NCBI RefSeq assembly: GCF_004193775.1
Contig: NC_041021.1
Span: 5,528,001 to 5,592,000 of the forward strand
Source of the DNA: Glycine soja
Taxonomy: Eukaryota > Streptophyta > Magnoliopsida > Fabales > Fabaceae
DNA: 64,000 nt
Reading direction: 5' to 3'
The first letter of the stretch is position 1, and the number at the start of each line of letters is the position of its first letter. The notes below the pieces were generated by a model that saw nothing but the letters and a program-made list of their open reading frames with translations, was not told where the DNA came from and ran no database searches. Positions 43,329-57,783 of this stretch are shown in pieces. The translations under genes and the position numbers were made by a program.

Positions 43329-45075
43329 TGTGAAAGCAATGCCTTTCAAGATTATTTTGATGATGCCAAAGAATCAAGAGTTAAGAAAATTCCAAAGATT
43401 CAAGAATCAAGTTTCAAGAATCAATTTTCAAGAATCAAGATTCAAGAATCAAGTTTCAAGATTGAAGATTCAAGAATCAAGTTTCAAGACTCAAGATTCA
43501 AGAATAAGAGAAGACTCAATCAAGATAAGTACTAAAAAAGTTTTTTCAAAACATTGAGTAGCACAAGAAGTTTTTACAAAATCATTACCAAAGAGTTTTA
43601 CTCTCTGGTAATCAATTACCAGAAGGTAGTAATCGATTATCAATAGCCAGCATTGTTTTCAAAAACTAATTTACAAAGTTGTAATCGATTACCATAATTA
43701 TGTAATCGATTACCAGTGTTTTTAAAACGTTAGATTTAAAATCTCAAGAGTCACAACTTGGGTTTAAACATTTTCAAATCATTTTAAACTTGTGTAATCG
43801 ATTACACAATACTTGTAATCGATTATTAGAGCTTCTAAACATTTTAATTTTCAAAATTCAAAATGAAGAGTCACATATGTTGATGTGTAATCGATTACAC
43901 CTTAATGGTAATCAATTACCAGTGACTGATTTCGAAAAATACATTTCCAAAAGTCACAATTCTTCAAGTGACTTGTTTCTGAAGATTTTTTCAAAAGTCA
44001 CAACTTTTTTTAAGTGACTAGTTTTAAAGAAATTACCTAGAGTCAGAAGCTTTGACTTGAGTCATCAAGAGATTATAAATATGTGATCATGTCATGAGTT
44101 TCTATAATCATCAATCATCTTTGAATAATCTATCTTTCAATCTTCTCTCAACATCATTCAATATCTTTCAACTCTTTCTATAGAAATTTTTCTGATTCAT
44201 CTTCTCGTCATCTTTCTAAAAGTTTTTGTTCAATACTTTCTCTTTCAAGAAAAGTTCTTTGATAAAAAACTTGTGCTATTCATCTTTTTCATTCTCTTCT
44301 CCCTTTGCCAAAAGAACGAAGGACTAACCGCCTGAATTCTTTTGTGTCTCTCTTCTCCCTTTGCCAAAAGAACGAAGGACTAACCGTCGGAATTCTTTTG
44401 TGTCTCTCTTCTCCCTTAAAAAGATTCAATGGACTAATCACTTGAGAATTCTTTTGATTCGTCACTTCCCCTTAAACAAAAGATCTCAAAGGACTAACTG
44501 CCTGAGATATCTTTTGTTTCCCCTTTACAAAGACTCAAAGGACTACTCGCCTGAGCATTTTTTGTCCCAACACATTGGAGGGTACATCCTTTGTGGTACA
44601 AGTAGAGGGTACATCTACTTGGGGATTGTTATACTGAGAACAAGAGAGGGTACATCTCTTGTGGATCAATTCAAATGAAGGGTACATCCACTTGGTTTTT
44701 CAAAGAGAACAAGGAAGGGGACATCCCTTGTGGATCTTTGGCTTGTAAAGGTTTTTACAAGGTTGAAAGAAATCTCAAGAACCGCAGGTTGGTTGGGGAC
44801 TGGATGTAGGCACGGTTTATGGCCGAACCAGTATAAATCTTGTGTTTGTCTTCTTCTTCCCTACACTCTTTAATTTCCGCTGTGCACTTTTAATTATTGC
44901 TTTTACTTTTGGTTAAGTTTCTATTTTGGTTGTTTACTTTCTTAACTTTGTAGTAAAAGCCTAATTGAATCTAGTAACATTAAGAAGGATAGGTTTTTTA
45001 ATTAGTCAAGACATGTTAATAATTAATCCAACCCCCCCCCCCTTATTAATTATTCCGAGGCCACTTGATCCAACA
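43329..45075 (+). mobile_element. Solo LTR of the SIRE-type family, TSD GTAAA
   Basis: Begins TGTGAAAGCAATGCC and ends CTTGATCCAACA. Flanked by GTAAA at 43324-43328 and 45076-45080. It carries the same features as the Copia LTR at 19711: GTAATCGATTAC palindromes, the stem-loop array (about 44307-44765) and a C-run near the end. It is clearly more diverged than the 19711/24982 pair, and there is no internal region, so it arose by LTR-LTR recombination. Confidence 0.93.
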
Positions 45076-45080
45076 GTAAA

Positions 45081-45299
45081 ATCCATTTCACAGGTTTAGA
45101 AACATGTTGATCACACTCCATCTTAAAAGATCATTGCCGCAACTGGCCTAGTGGCCCTGAACTCAGTTATTATCATGAGTCCTAACTAAATAATTGTCTT
45201 AGTCAATTTGTTAAAAGAATCTCATATTGATTGCTATAAGTTTTGGCCTCAAAGTTTGTTTTTAAACTGTTTTCACTAAAGATTGATCAGTTCAAAATA
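45081..45299. other. Intergenic
   Basis: No gene or element end recognised. Confidence 0.35.
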
Positions 45300-45602
45300 A
45301 GTATTTTTTGAACTGGTAATCAATTACCAAATTCTGTAATCGATTACTCAAGACATAATGCACATGGCTTTTCAAAATATTGAAATTTGAATTTTTGAAT
45401 TCTGTAATCGATTACCCAGTTTTCGTAATTGATTACCAACAACGAGACTTCAGAAAATACTTTAAAAAGTCATGACTCTTCAAAATATAACTATGTAATC
45501 GATTACCAGAATGTTGTAATCGATTACCAGTAGAAAAATTTTAGAAAATATTTTGAAAAGACACATCTCTTCAAATTGTTTTTGAACAGCCACCAAAGAG
45601 CC

Positions 45603-45639
<37 letters not shown>

Positions 45640-46187
45640 CTTTACTTCGAAAACATTAAGAGATTTTTCAAAAACAGAACCTAATTGTCAAATTCTCTCA
45701 AAACTACAATTTGGTCAAACACTTGCAAATCAATTGAGAATTCTTCTAAGATCTTCAATTTGTATTATCTACTCTAAAGGAGATAAATCTTTTTTGTACA
45801 TCTCATAAACACAATTGTTATCAAAAGGGTGAGGGATTTTGAACACAAGGGTGAGGGATCCCAAGGTATGTTCAAAAGTTGTAAAGAATTTACAAGGATA
45901 GTGGAAAATCTCAAATGGGTTACTTGAAGACTAGACGTAGGCGCAGGAAGTGACCGAACAAGTATAAACCGAGTTTGCAATTCTCTCTTCCCTTATCTCA
46001 TTTATTTATTGCAATTGATTTTGTCTTGCACGTTTAAAGAACATTGATTAATTTAATTATTGTTTCTTCTTCTACATTCTGAATCTATCACAAATATTTT
46101 AAAAAAGGGATTAAAACTTGTTAATCGAAAAATTCTTTAAAACTTAATTCACCCCTCTCTTAAGTTATTGAGGTTACGTGTTCAACA
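45300..46187 (+). mobile_element. Second LTR family, 5'-truncated fragment
   Basis: Parallel to the reverse complement of 60452-61600: same GTAATCGATTAC palindromes, AAGACACATCTCTTCAAA, AACACTTGCAAATC.ATTGAGAATTC and the end TGTTCAACA at 46187. The first 200 bp of the family's LTR are missing. It contains a (TG)n tract at 45609-45637. Confidence 0.75.
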
Positions 46188-46251
46188 AAGACATTAGTAG
46201 TTAATTAAGATAATTCTATATAATCTTAACTAGTAAGACATATTCCTACTA

Positions 46252-47250
<999 letters not shown>

Positions 47251-50200
47251 ACGCAGCGCTAATTTTAACGGAAAAAATTGAAAATCAGCCAAAAATTCTG
47301 CAACTGACATGTGGCGTCTTTGGCATTCTTTATTATAAGATAATAAAATAAAATGATAATAAAATATAAGATAATAATAGAGGTAGTAGATAGATGACAC
47401 GTGTTTTATTATAAGGTAGTAGAGAAGGTGCCAGTGTTGGAAACGAACATACGAAATAGAGAGAATTAGACGAGTGCAGATTTTTCTTTGGTGATAAAGG
47501 ACAAGACAGAAAAAGCAGAACCACCAAACGTGTCCCAATTAGGTTCCAGATGGCACATGTTCAGGAATTTCGGGCTGTTTACAATTGAAGACCATAAGCG
47601 CAAAAGCTTGTGTCTTTTAGAATTATGTTCAATAAATTAAATAAAAATAAAAATAAAATTACATAATGATAATATTTTGTATTCATCATTTTTATAAAAT
47701 AAAAAAATATTAATTATTTTTTTAAAATTGAGTATATTATTAAAAATAAGAGATAGGATTAATAAATCAGTAAATGATAATGATGTTTTAAATAGAAGTA
47801 AAGTATTTTTTTCAAAGCAGTAAATAAAGTATTATAATAATAAACACTAATCCCTAATTTTGAGAATGGTTAGGAAAAAAAATTATTCATTACAAGAAAA
47901 TATAAAATGATGATTTAATATTTATTTGTTGAATGGTGAAAAATATCTCATAAAATATACTTATTAAATATTTATTAGACATTTTTATAATAAATAATAT
48001 ATACATTGTCTGAATAAATGTTTTTGTATGTAAATTTTTTATTTTTATAATAATTAAATAAAATATATTAATAATAAATTTTAATTATTTGACGATATAA
48101 TTATTTTATCAATATTCTATAAAAAAATTTATAAAAGTTAAACTCTATTATTAAAAACAGTTTTTCTTTTAATTTTCAAATGAATTAATATACAATAATT
48201 AATATAAATGTGTGTTATATTTAAATGATAATTATGAAATAATACAATTAAAATTACAGAATTTATTTTAAAAATTTAGTTTAGTTTTTAAATGCTTACC
48301 TTTTAAATTTTTTATTTTTTATTAATTATTATATTTTTTTAATTAAAATATAATTAATAACTTAATATATGATTTTTAAAAAAATATATAAATAATTAAA
48401 GAAAAAGAGTTTAGATTAGACCGGAATAATTACAACCCACACACTTATCTTAACTTTAACGAACAATCTTCACTTTAACTTAACACGGATATTTACATGG
48501 ATAATACCTAATTTGTTTAATTGAGAGACAGGGACAAAAATCAATATATACCTACCCGCGTGTTCTCATACTCATACTTGATATATACTTATTAAATTAT
48601 TCTTATTTTATATTATGTATATTACATGACTATCCTTACTATTTCCTCCTTATTTCTTATTTTGGATTCATTTCTTGATCTATATACATTTATTTATAAA
48701 GGAACGTTTGTGTCATTTCATTTGTAATATTTGACATTTTAATACAAATTATAATCATCTACAATAAGATTGGGTGTGAAGCTTGACAATAATCTGTTTG
48801 TAAACTATCAATACATTATTATAGTCAAGGCATATGAGTAAATAATATATTTAATTTTATCAAAAAACTTTTTAAAATATTATTTTTTTTGCACAAGAAT
48901 TATATTTTTTATATAAATTATTGGACGAGTATGGGTAGGGAATTGATATACCTAATCCCCAATAGGAGAGATTGAAAAAAAAATTCACGTCCATCATAAA
49001 TCGGAAAAAGAACGATTTTGGGAGAAAAATGAAAAGAAAAAACCACACATTCCTTCCCATTTCACCCCATTGTCATGTGTAGTTTACATGAATTTTCATA
49101 ATTTTTCCAACTCTAATGGACTTTGGACAAAGTGTATTTGGGTCAAGTTTAACTTTTCCTTACTTATATTTTTAACTTTTACAAAATTATGCTATTTTTT
49201 TATAGAAGCCACATAAAAACTCAAAACAGTCAAATTTGTTACGGACCTACCTTATTATCATGTTTATAATTCAATTTATATATACTATTAAAGAAGAGAA
49301 AATATAATCTGTGGGTGGGTGTGGAGGGAGCTTGCCCGCCCTAGTTTTTTTTTTTTTTATTAATATTGTATATGTTATTTTAAAATTAGAATATTTTTAT
49401 CTTTAAAAAATATTTCATCCACTTATAATTTTTTATTTTGAAGATAATACCACTTTTAGATAAATATTATAATTATCTTTTTTATGGTCTTCATTGTGAA
49501 GATAATTTCTTTATCTATTTATAAAATATTTGACTATAAATTTTCACTTTTTAATATTTTTCTTTTTATAATTCATTATTGATATTTTTAAAACTATATA
49601 TAATTACATTTATAATTGAAAATTTTTATTAGCATTCCTTTTATATTTATTGGGGAAGAGAGGGATCCCTCTCATTTTCTTAGGGTGGACTGTGCCTCTC
49701 ATTTTGTTAAATAATAAATAAAAAACAAAAAAATAAAAATTTAATACAATTAATAAAAAAAGTGACAGAATAAGAAAAATTAATAATATAGAAATAGTGA
49801 AAAATTACTATAGGTTAGGAAAAAAATTAAAAAGTTTAAGAAGCAATTTAAAAATAAAATCATCTAATAAAAGGTGGATCATATTAATATCTGTGTCACA
49901 AGATAGCATTCTTCCTTTCTTCTTATTACTCAACAATTTTTAAGAATTTTTTTCTCATAACTATTAGTTATTATTTTCATAAAAGATAATCTTATAAGTA
50001 ACACAATTTATTTTGATTTTGTAAATTTTTTAAACATAATTAATATAGGATCATTTTCTAAATCTTTATGATTAACATAAATATTATTTTTAATATAAAA
50101 TTTACGATAGTTTTTAATGACATGTGAGATTGATAATTGCCATGTATGTTTTTATTAGTATTTTAATAAATTATTAATTTAATTAAAGCTTTGAAATATA

Positions 50201-50650
50201 TAATTATAAAAATTTAGTATAAAATTTATTGTATTGAACAAATTTAATTTTAATAGTTGACCTGACCCCACATCCCTCTTAATCTGGGTCCGCTCCCACC
50301 TAATTATGTTGGTATTAGATTTGAATCGTTCACAACAAAGTTTTGGATTTTTTTTTTATCATGGAAAAAATATAATTAAAAGAGAATACATTGTTTAACA
50401 GTCATCACCTTATGTAAAAAAATAAAAAGTTGTACAATCATAAAAAAAAGTTGTCAACCAGGTTATCTTACGGTATTAACCCTAATAAAGATAAAAAAAA
50501 ACCCTAATAAAACTCCAAGTCTAAGACATGCGGTATTAAAAAAAAGAGAAATTGCTGTTAAAAAAAAGAGAGGAAATGAATTATTATGTACCAAAAATAA
50601 TGAAAAATTATACTATGAAATATAGAAATAAAATAAAATATAGAATTAAA
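47251..50650. other. AT-rich intergenic DNA
   Basis: Very AT-rich, with no credible coding region and no recognisable element ends on either strand. Confidence 0.6.
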
Positions 50651-50913
50651 AAAACAAATGTATATCTTTTCCTGTGTGTCTGGTGGTGAGTTTAAAAGTT
50701 TGGAATTGACATTGTCTTTGTTTTAGTGTTTTCCTTGATCCCTTTGGCATAACAGCATTATTCTTCAGCATCTCTCGTATTCCTTCTCCTTGTGTGTCTC
50801 TCCTTGCTTTATCTCTCTTAATTTCTTCAGATTTTAGTTTTCTATTGTATGGTTCTGCGTTTTCGCACAACTCACTATAGTTTCTTCTATACCTTCCTGG
50901 TGGATCTGTCACT

Positions 50914-53900
50914 ATGACTTCCTCACTCGTGAAGATCCAAGGTGAACAGGTTCTCACCAACGACTTTCAGGACCTTTCAATCAAAGATCTGGTATTTTCC
51001 CCTTCCTTCTTGTTAATGGGTATGGATATTTCTTCCTTCTTTGTAATGGGTATGCCTTGTTTTGATTAAATTCATATTTTGAATTTCTGGTTTGTTTGGA
51101 CGATTTTGGGGGTACCCAATTGGGTTTTCATGTGAAAGTTTCAAAATTTATGTTGTGGGCATGATTTGTTTTTAACCAATTGTTGATTTTGTTGATTTGT
51201 TTTTTGGGTTGGAAATGTTAGAATTGGTGTTCCTTTTGTTGATGCCATGGTTTTTTTTATGCTGTTTTTGTTCAGGGTGAGAAAGGAAGTGAGGCAGAGA
51301 TTCACGAGGTGGGGTATGGAGGCCATGGGGGAATCTGTGCTATTTGCTTGGATAAGATAGTGCTGCAGGAAACTGCTCTTGTAAAAGGTTGCGAGCATGC
51401 TTACTGGTTTGTCTGAACGATCTCTTGCTGTTGTTTTCAGAATTAAGTTTGGGGAAAATGTGCCTTTTTATTTATTTATTATTATGGTATGTTTATTTTA
51501 CGATTGCTTTAGGATTGGTTGGAATTTTCAGTACTAATTGTTGTTCTCAGGGATATGGATTAGTGCCACTTTGCAAATGTGGTGGTATCTTTTCTTCCTT
51601 GAACCAAATGAAAAAAAAACCTCCATCTCTTAGTATGTTTTCTGTGTTTATCCTGATGATGTGGGAATGATTCATTTAATTGGAGATGAATTATGTCTGA
51701 GCTAGAAAGATCATTTATGTTTGGATTTTTATTTTCTTCATATCTTTTGTGCTTGAGATTTGAGATCTTTTAAAGTCAAGGGTAAACTTGTGGCTTTACT
51801 ACCTTTTGTTTGTACTTTGATTTGCAAACATCTATTTATGAGTTTGTTGTAAGTTTGTCACATCGAAAAAGACAAAGCATTATATAGGTTCAGTTAGTAC
51901 GTTAATTGAGCATTATGGATTCCCACAAGGTAGATTGAGAGGTTCTGATGACTGATGCGGTCATCTGTAATCCTAGTTCAGTTAGTATGTAAACCGTTGG
52001 ATCTCAAACGTATTCCTGTATGTACTATCAAGGTTATCAATGGAAGATGGTGGAAGGCCAAAATTCTGCCATATGAGCCTGCCATGGCAGCCTATGGTGC
52101 TGCCATAGCGGGCCTCCCTTCACAAATTGCCTATAGCGGAAGGGTTGAAAAATGCCACATTATAGCATTTTGGTGATGCTATAATGGTTAATTGACAACA
52201 TTGGTACTTCTTTTTTTATGGTTGTCAAGGTTGAAGTCTCCATGATTTGGATGGTTAGTGGCAGATAGTAACTCCCTTAAAAGCTCAAGATGCAAGAGCA
52301 CTTTGGGCTTGAAGGCTGGAGAATGTACAAGTGTAATTTTAACATGTTCCGAGCCTCAACTTTTATTTAGAAGAATGGATGAGATAGATTGAATTTGAAC
52401 TCACGGCCTCTTGGTAGTAGAGATTCTGATATTATCTATGTTATAAAAGTATATGTTGTTAGGTGAAACTGTGAAAGCACATGAATGGTTTTATTTAATG
52501 TTTAATGACTAGGTTAGCTTTGATTTGATAGTTGATAGTGTTTCGAATTTACACCCAATATTTGTTCAATACTGAAATGATAATATATCTAGGTTTTACC
52601 CCAACATGTATCCCATATTGAAAGCACACTTACAGATGTCATTATATTTACAAATGATAGCTGGTTTGGCACTTTAGGTAGTAAAGTTTCTTGCAGTTGC
52701 AATGAGTTGGAAATTAGAATTGATTCTTACTTTTCCTTGGAGAATGGGATGTTGCTTCACACTTTTTCAGCTGTTTAATCTACATTCATGGATGAGAGGA
52801 GTTCTTCATAATTTACATTCAATCATCATATCTTGTCTCTTCAAGTTATCTTAGTTGATCAGGGATGATATACATAGCATGTTCAATTGAATCTATGGAG
52901 TTGAGTGATCAACAGTGCTTTATATGGCTGAGGCAAATCTTTTAGGATCTTATATTTCTTGTGAATGAATATCCTAGAATGTGTCTGCATCTGATGTGAT
53001 TTGTGTTGGTTCTGCATCAGTGAGATTGAAAAAATATAGGTCCAAAACCTGGATTGATAAGCTAACTGACTTTTAGTGGACATATTTTAGTTAATTTTTA
53101 ATGCTCTTGACCCTTCTTTGTATGTTGGGGAAGTTCCCTCACTTAAATTTCAGCATAAAACAGGAGGTTTTTTTGCATTTTTACTTTTCTGTTCTTAATG
53201 TATATTTCCTTTTGGCTAATTGCAGGTACACACTGTAGACAATTTTGTTATATTTTGATTTTGTAGTATTTTCCAACTTTTGTTCCATGCATTATCTTTC
53301 ACGGTAATGGAAACTACTTGTGTAGTTGGAAATTCTAGTCATTGATTACTAACATTCCATGCATTATCTTTCTATTTTTTTTTTTTTTAAATTCACTACT
53401 ATTGAATTGACTGCTTTGGCTTGAGATTATTATTATTATTATTTTTGCGTTTTCTACATCTTTTTGTTTATGGTTTTAATTGATTTTGTGTAGTGTAACA
53501 TGCATCCTTCATTGGGCTACATACCGTGAGAAAGTTACCTGCCCTCAGTGTAAACATCCATTTGAGTTCCTCAATGTCCATCGCTCACTTGATGGCAGGT
53601 AATAATTGAACCTTTTGCATCGGTTTTCATTTCTAATTTAGTTCTTGCTACTTATGTTTAAAACGTGATGGAAAGAAGTGATTATAGTTTTGTGTGAGTG
53701 GATCCTCTCATTTTAAATTTCACATGAGAGAGAGAGAGAGAGTACATGATGAGGTCATGAAATTTCAACATCAGAGGATTCGTTCAGATTTTTTGTATGT
53801 GATCAGTTTAGCATGCTTCGCTGTAATCAACAATGAAAGGATGTAAAAGATATATTATAATTTGAGATTTTCTTTTGAAAATACTTGAGTTATTATGGAA

Positions 53901-55676
53901 AATGAGACTTCTAATTTTATCTGGTTGAAGTTAGGTTACTGTGTTATCATGTTTACCTGACCCCTAAACAATATGTTGGGAGGCTGCTGGACTTTCTAGT
54001 TTTCAATTTAATACAAGTTAGAACCTAAAAAAATTGGTTTGGACTCCAAAAATAGAATGATATTCTGGTTTAGTGCTTGTTAGGGGGTTTCCCCCATTTT
54101 TTCCATCAAAAAAATATTAGGGGATGTTCGGTTTGATTGTTTTCTGTTTTCATTTTCATTGAAAACAGAAAACGGTGATGAAAATGTGTTTGGTTGGATT
54201 TCTGAAAACATTTTCAGTGAAAATGAAAACAGGAAACAACCAAAAAATGAAAATAATAAATTCTCATTTTCAGTGTTTTCAATTGAGAACAAAAATCTCA
54301 TTTTGGGTAAAATGAAATTGCGGTGACAATGAATGTAATTTTAAGCAAATATAAAAATACAAAAAGACAAGAAATCAATATATCATAGATTTTCAGTATT
54401 TTTATTTCATGAAAATAGAAAATAAGAAGTCAAACCAAACATGTTTTCAGAATTCTAATATTTTGAAAATGAAAATAGTTTTCAGAAAATGAAAATAGAA
54501 AATGAGAACAGAAAATGAAAATGCAAACAAAACACATCCTTAGCAATCTTATTTTAAACATTGACAATTTTACTTTTGTCAACCTTTTTAGCTCCTTTGG
54601 TTATATACCATAAAATACTATCATCTCTTAGTACAGAAACTTTAAGGGGGTGTTTGGTTTGGTTGTTTTCTGTTTTCTGTTTTCATTTTCACTCGAAATA
54701 GAAAATGGTGATGAAAATGTGTTTGGTTGAATTTCTGTTTTCAGTTTCAGTGAAAATATTTTTCCTAACGAACCAAAAACTGGAAACAATAAAATCTCGT
54801 TTTTAGTTGAAACCAAGAACCTCATTTTAGGTAAAATGAAAACGCGGTGGCAAAGAATGTAATTTTAAGCAAATCTAAAAATACATTTCCTTTTGAAAAC
54901 GCGTTTTCAGTGTTTTTATTTCTTGAAAGCATAAAACAAGAAGTCAAACCAAACATGTTTTTAAAATTTTAATCTTTTGAAAATGAAAATAGTTTTCAGA
55001 AAATGAAAACAGGAAATGAAAATGCAAATGCAAACCAAACACACCCTAAAATACTTAAAACTAGGGTCTAACAAACAAAATGCCAAAATAATGTAGCATC
55101 GGCAACTACTTAAATTTTTGTACCTATAATTGCAGAATGAACATTCTATAGGTGAAGTGTTGCATTAGAATGTCTGTTTGGCAATCACTCCAAGTTGTGT
55201 CTGAAATCATGTTCTTATTACTTGATCTTCAATTATACTGTGGCAGCATTCAAGATTACATGTTTGAGGAGAGTGTTTGCCTGCTACTTCGAGCCTCATG
55301 GTTCACACCTTTATCTGTTGAAGAACATGTGGCTCATGAAGATGTATATGAAGACCTAGAAGATTATTATCAGTACGAGGATGATGATGATATGGATGAA
55401 GCTTACTATGGTGGTTCGTCCAATCTTCGCGTTATTGGCAACCGTAGATGGGGAGATAATGGTTATGTCAGGGCTGGACGTCAAGAAGCTCGGCCAGTCC
55501 ATCGTCTGAACTTCCAGGATTCAGGAGCAAGTTCTTCTTCGCGCGAGCCGAAGAAGAAAGAGGTTGGGAAAATTATCACAGGCAGAAGGGCAAAGAGGGC
55601 ACAGAAAAGGGAAGCGGCTGACAAGGCGGCCGAAGCAAAGCATCTGCAGCATTTAATAAGGTTGGGTAGGAAGTGA
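50914..55676 (+). CDS. RING-HC E3 ubiquitin ligase-like protein (four exons)
   Basis: Exons 50914-50991, 51276-51406, 53494-53598 and 55247-55676 join in frame with GT-AG introns (phases 0, 2, 2) to give 247 residues. Residues 1-45 are polar. The RING follows: CAIC, then GCEH, YCVTC and CPQC supply the C3HC4 zinc ligands (about residues 47-91), with a Cys in YC formed across the second splice junction. A short aliphatic and Trp segment (LLLRASWFTPL) follows, then a very acidic stretch (about 132-155, many Asp, Glu and Tyr), and a basic C-terminus (GRRAKRAQKREA). RING-HC proteins pass ubiquitin from an E2 to substrates; the substrate here is unknown. No signal peptide or membrane segment. The 5' UTR probably lies at about 50690-50913. 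The frame has no defects, so it looks functional. Confidence 0.9.
52020..52205. repeat. GCCATAGCGG-type MITE-like segment in intron 2
   Basis: Intron 2 (51407-53493). The segment has repeated inverted words (GCCATAGCGG, GCCTATAGCGG, GCTATAATGG) between AAGGTTATCAATGG and TTGACAACATTGG. It resembles a decayed hAT-like MITE; the ends do not pair well. Confidence 0.35.
54120..54539. mobile_element. Tourist-like (PIF/Harbinger) MITE in intron 3, copy 1
   Basis: Terminal inverted repeats GGGGATGTTCGGTTT and (reverse) GGATGTGTTTTGTTT, with TTA target duplication at 54117-54119 and 54540-54542. The inside is made of GAAAATGAAAACAG-type words in both orientations. Somewhat diverged from copy 2. Confidence 0.75.
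54646..55046. mobile_element. Tourist-like (PIF/Harbinger) MITE in intron 3, copy 2
   Basis: Inverted repeats GGGGGTGTTTGGTTTGG and (reverse) GGGTGTGTTTGGTTTGC; TAA target duplication at 54643-54645 and 55047-55049. Same family as 54120-54539, 106 bp away. Confidence 0.8.
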
Positions 55677-57783
55677 TTCTATTTTATTTATATCAGGCCA
55701 TCATCATGGCCTTGAACTTTCCTTCCCATAAGTTAAATATTTTCTTTTTTTTATATATTTTTTTTTTCTTGTACATTGTTTCTGTGCTCTTTACTCTGAA
55801 GCATGTAATATATCTTGGGGAAGTTGTTTTAGAATAATGGCTTGGTGGGGTGGTTGGATTATGGAAATTCCAAACTCACTATACCATGAACAATTTAGGT
55901 TATATTTAGTTATTATGCTCAATGCAGGTCTAAGTTGTACATAATTTCCTTGTGATGTTGATATCATTGACACCTCAACAATGTCGATATCTATCTCTTT
56001 CTTCAAAGTTAAGAATTTCATACACAAAAATACTAAAAGGAAAACGCGGTTGCGTACATGGCCAGAAAGTTGTTCTGAAACTTCTAAACATGGTATCTTA
56101 TGGTAATCAATTAAAGAGTGTTGAATAAGGATATTCTTCAAGCAAATGGTCTGTTTTTTATTACGGGCTTGTTAAGGATAAATTTCAGTAGTTATTTATT
56201 GAAGAAAATAAATTGAATTAAAAAGTTGAATTAAAATTGAGTTGAAATTAGTTTGATTTTTTTTTTTATCATATGAAAGAAATTTAGTTTATATTTACTT
56301 TATTTTAATTTTAGAAGTGTTTGTTAAGAAGTGTATTTAAAATGGCTATATATTAAGCGACGGATAATAGTGTTCAATGTGGTCAAGGGTTTCAGCCAAG
56401 AAGGATTTTAGTACATTAAAAATGAGTGTTCAATACTGCAAATTTCATAGTCAGTAATTACTTGTGATTCAAGTATCAATATGGTCAATAATTGACAACA
56501 AGATTCAGTTTTTGTAAGTTCTGTTTATATCCTCATTTTTTCTTAAAAAACAATTGACCTGAACTCGTGGGAAACCTTATACGTACATTGGGGTTTGTCA
56601 AGAAAACTGATCATGATATGAACAAAGTGGCTTACACATTTCAAACCAAGTTGACGATGCATGCTTTAGTTGGGGAATTTTCTTCCTACATCCAACAAAT
56701 CTCAAATACATCATTCAATTTTCTTTTAATTCTAACATTGTTCTTTTGTATTTCTTCTTTCTTCCTTCTGTTTTTAATTTCCTCTTACATTATTCAGTTT
56801 CTTCTTCTTACTATGATGAGTTCCTCTTGTTGGCTTGTGGTAGTTTGTTAGCTGCATTGTGGCGGTGGTTTGTTACCTGCATTGACTTCGTCTTTGTCGT
56901 GGTGGGTGTTGCGGTGGCAACGACGGTCCGAAGGTAAATTTTTTACATCAAATATCGATTCGTATAGTCTATACGGATAGACAATCTGTATGAATCATAC
57001 GGATTACTATGGATTGTCAATTCGTATAAGTATTTATTTCTTTTAAAAAAATTATGAGCTATTTTTTTAAAAAAATTAGTTAAATAACAAAAATAGGTTA
57101 TATTGTATAAGAAAAGTGTTATTTATTAATATATTAGTATAAATATTATTACATTAGTAACATTAAATATTTTTATAAATAGTTCCTTCAAGTCTAGAAA
57201 ATTTCAAAATAAATTTCTACATTGATTTTTAAATATATAAAAGTATTAAAATAATTATTTATAATATATTTAAAATAATAATCAAATATGGAAATTAAGA
57301 TATAAATCATTATGTATATATGCTTATCAATTTCAATGTAATATAGTACTATATTAGTATACATTTGAATAATTTTTTTAGATTTTTCTAGTAACAAAAA
57401 AAAAAAAAAACAAATTGTATGTGTACACGAAAAGATTTCATGTATAAAAAAAAAATTGTGTCATAACATATCTTAAAAAACATATTTATTTATATATCTA
57501 TATAAATATTACAATAGTATCTTTCATTGTTACATTGATACTTTTTCGAAGATTTTAAAATAAAGTTTTACACTGCAGTTTTTTTAAAATATATAAATTT
57601 TTTAAATTATTAGAATTAATTAAAAGTAATAACAATGGATATATTTTATTAAGAGATAAATTATTATTATATGTATATACAAGTATCAATTATTATATAT
57701 TAATCTGTATAGACTATATGTATCAAATTTTATTAGTTTTCCTTAGTTTGTCGTTGAATTTTTTTTTTTAATGTTTTTTTAAG
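55677..57783. other. 3' flank and AT-rich intergenic DNA
   Basis: The first 100-200 bp should hold the RING gene 3' UTR and polyadenylation signals. From about 56950 to 57030 are repeated ATACGGAT and ATCATACGGATTA words, as in MULE subterminal regions. Open frames are short and unconvincing. Confidence 0.45.

Noticed and set aside
45609..45637. (TG)n tract as a Z-DNA regulatory element
   Set aside because: A simple dinucleotide repeat inside an LTR fragment is enough explanation; the related LTR at 60452 lacks a long tract.
47251..50650. Searched for tRNA, rRNA or small nucleolar RNA genes
   Set aside because: No cloverleaf with proper A and B boxes or conserved rRNA words was seen.
55791..56141. 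116-codon minus-strand frame downstream of the RING gene
   Set aside because: No domain and AT-rich composition; it is antisense to the probable 3' UTR and has no plausible promoter.
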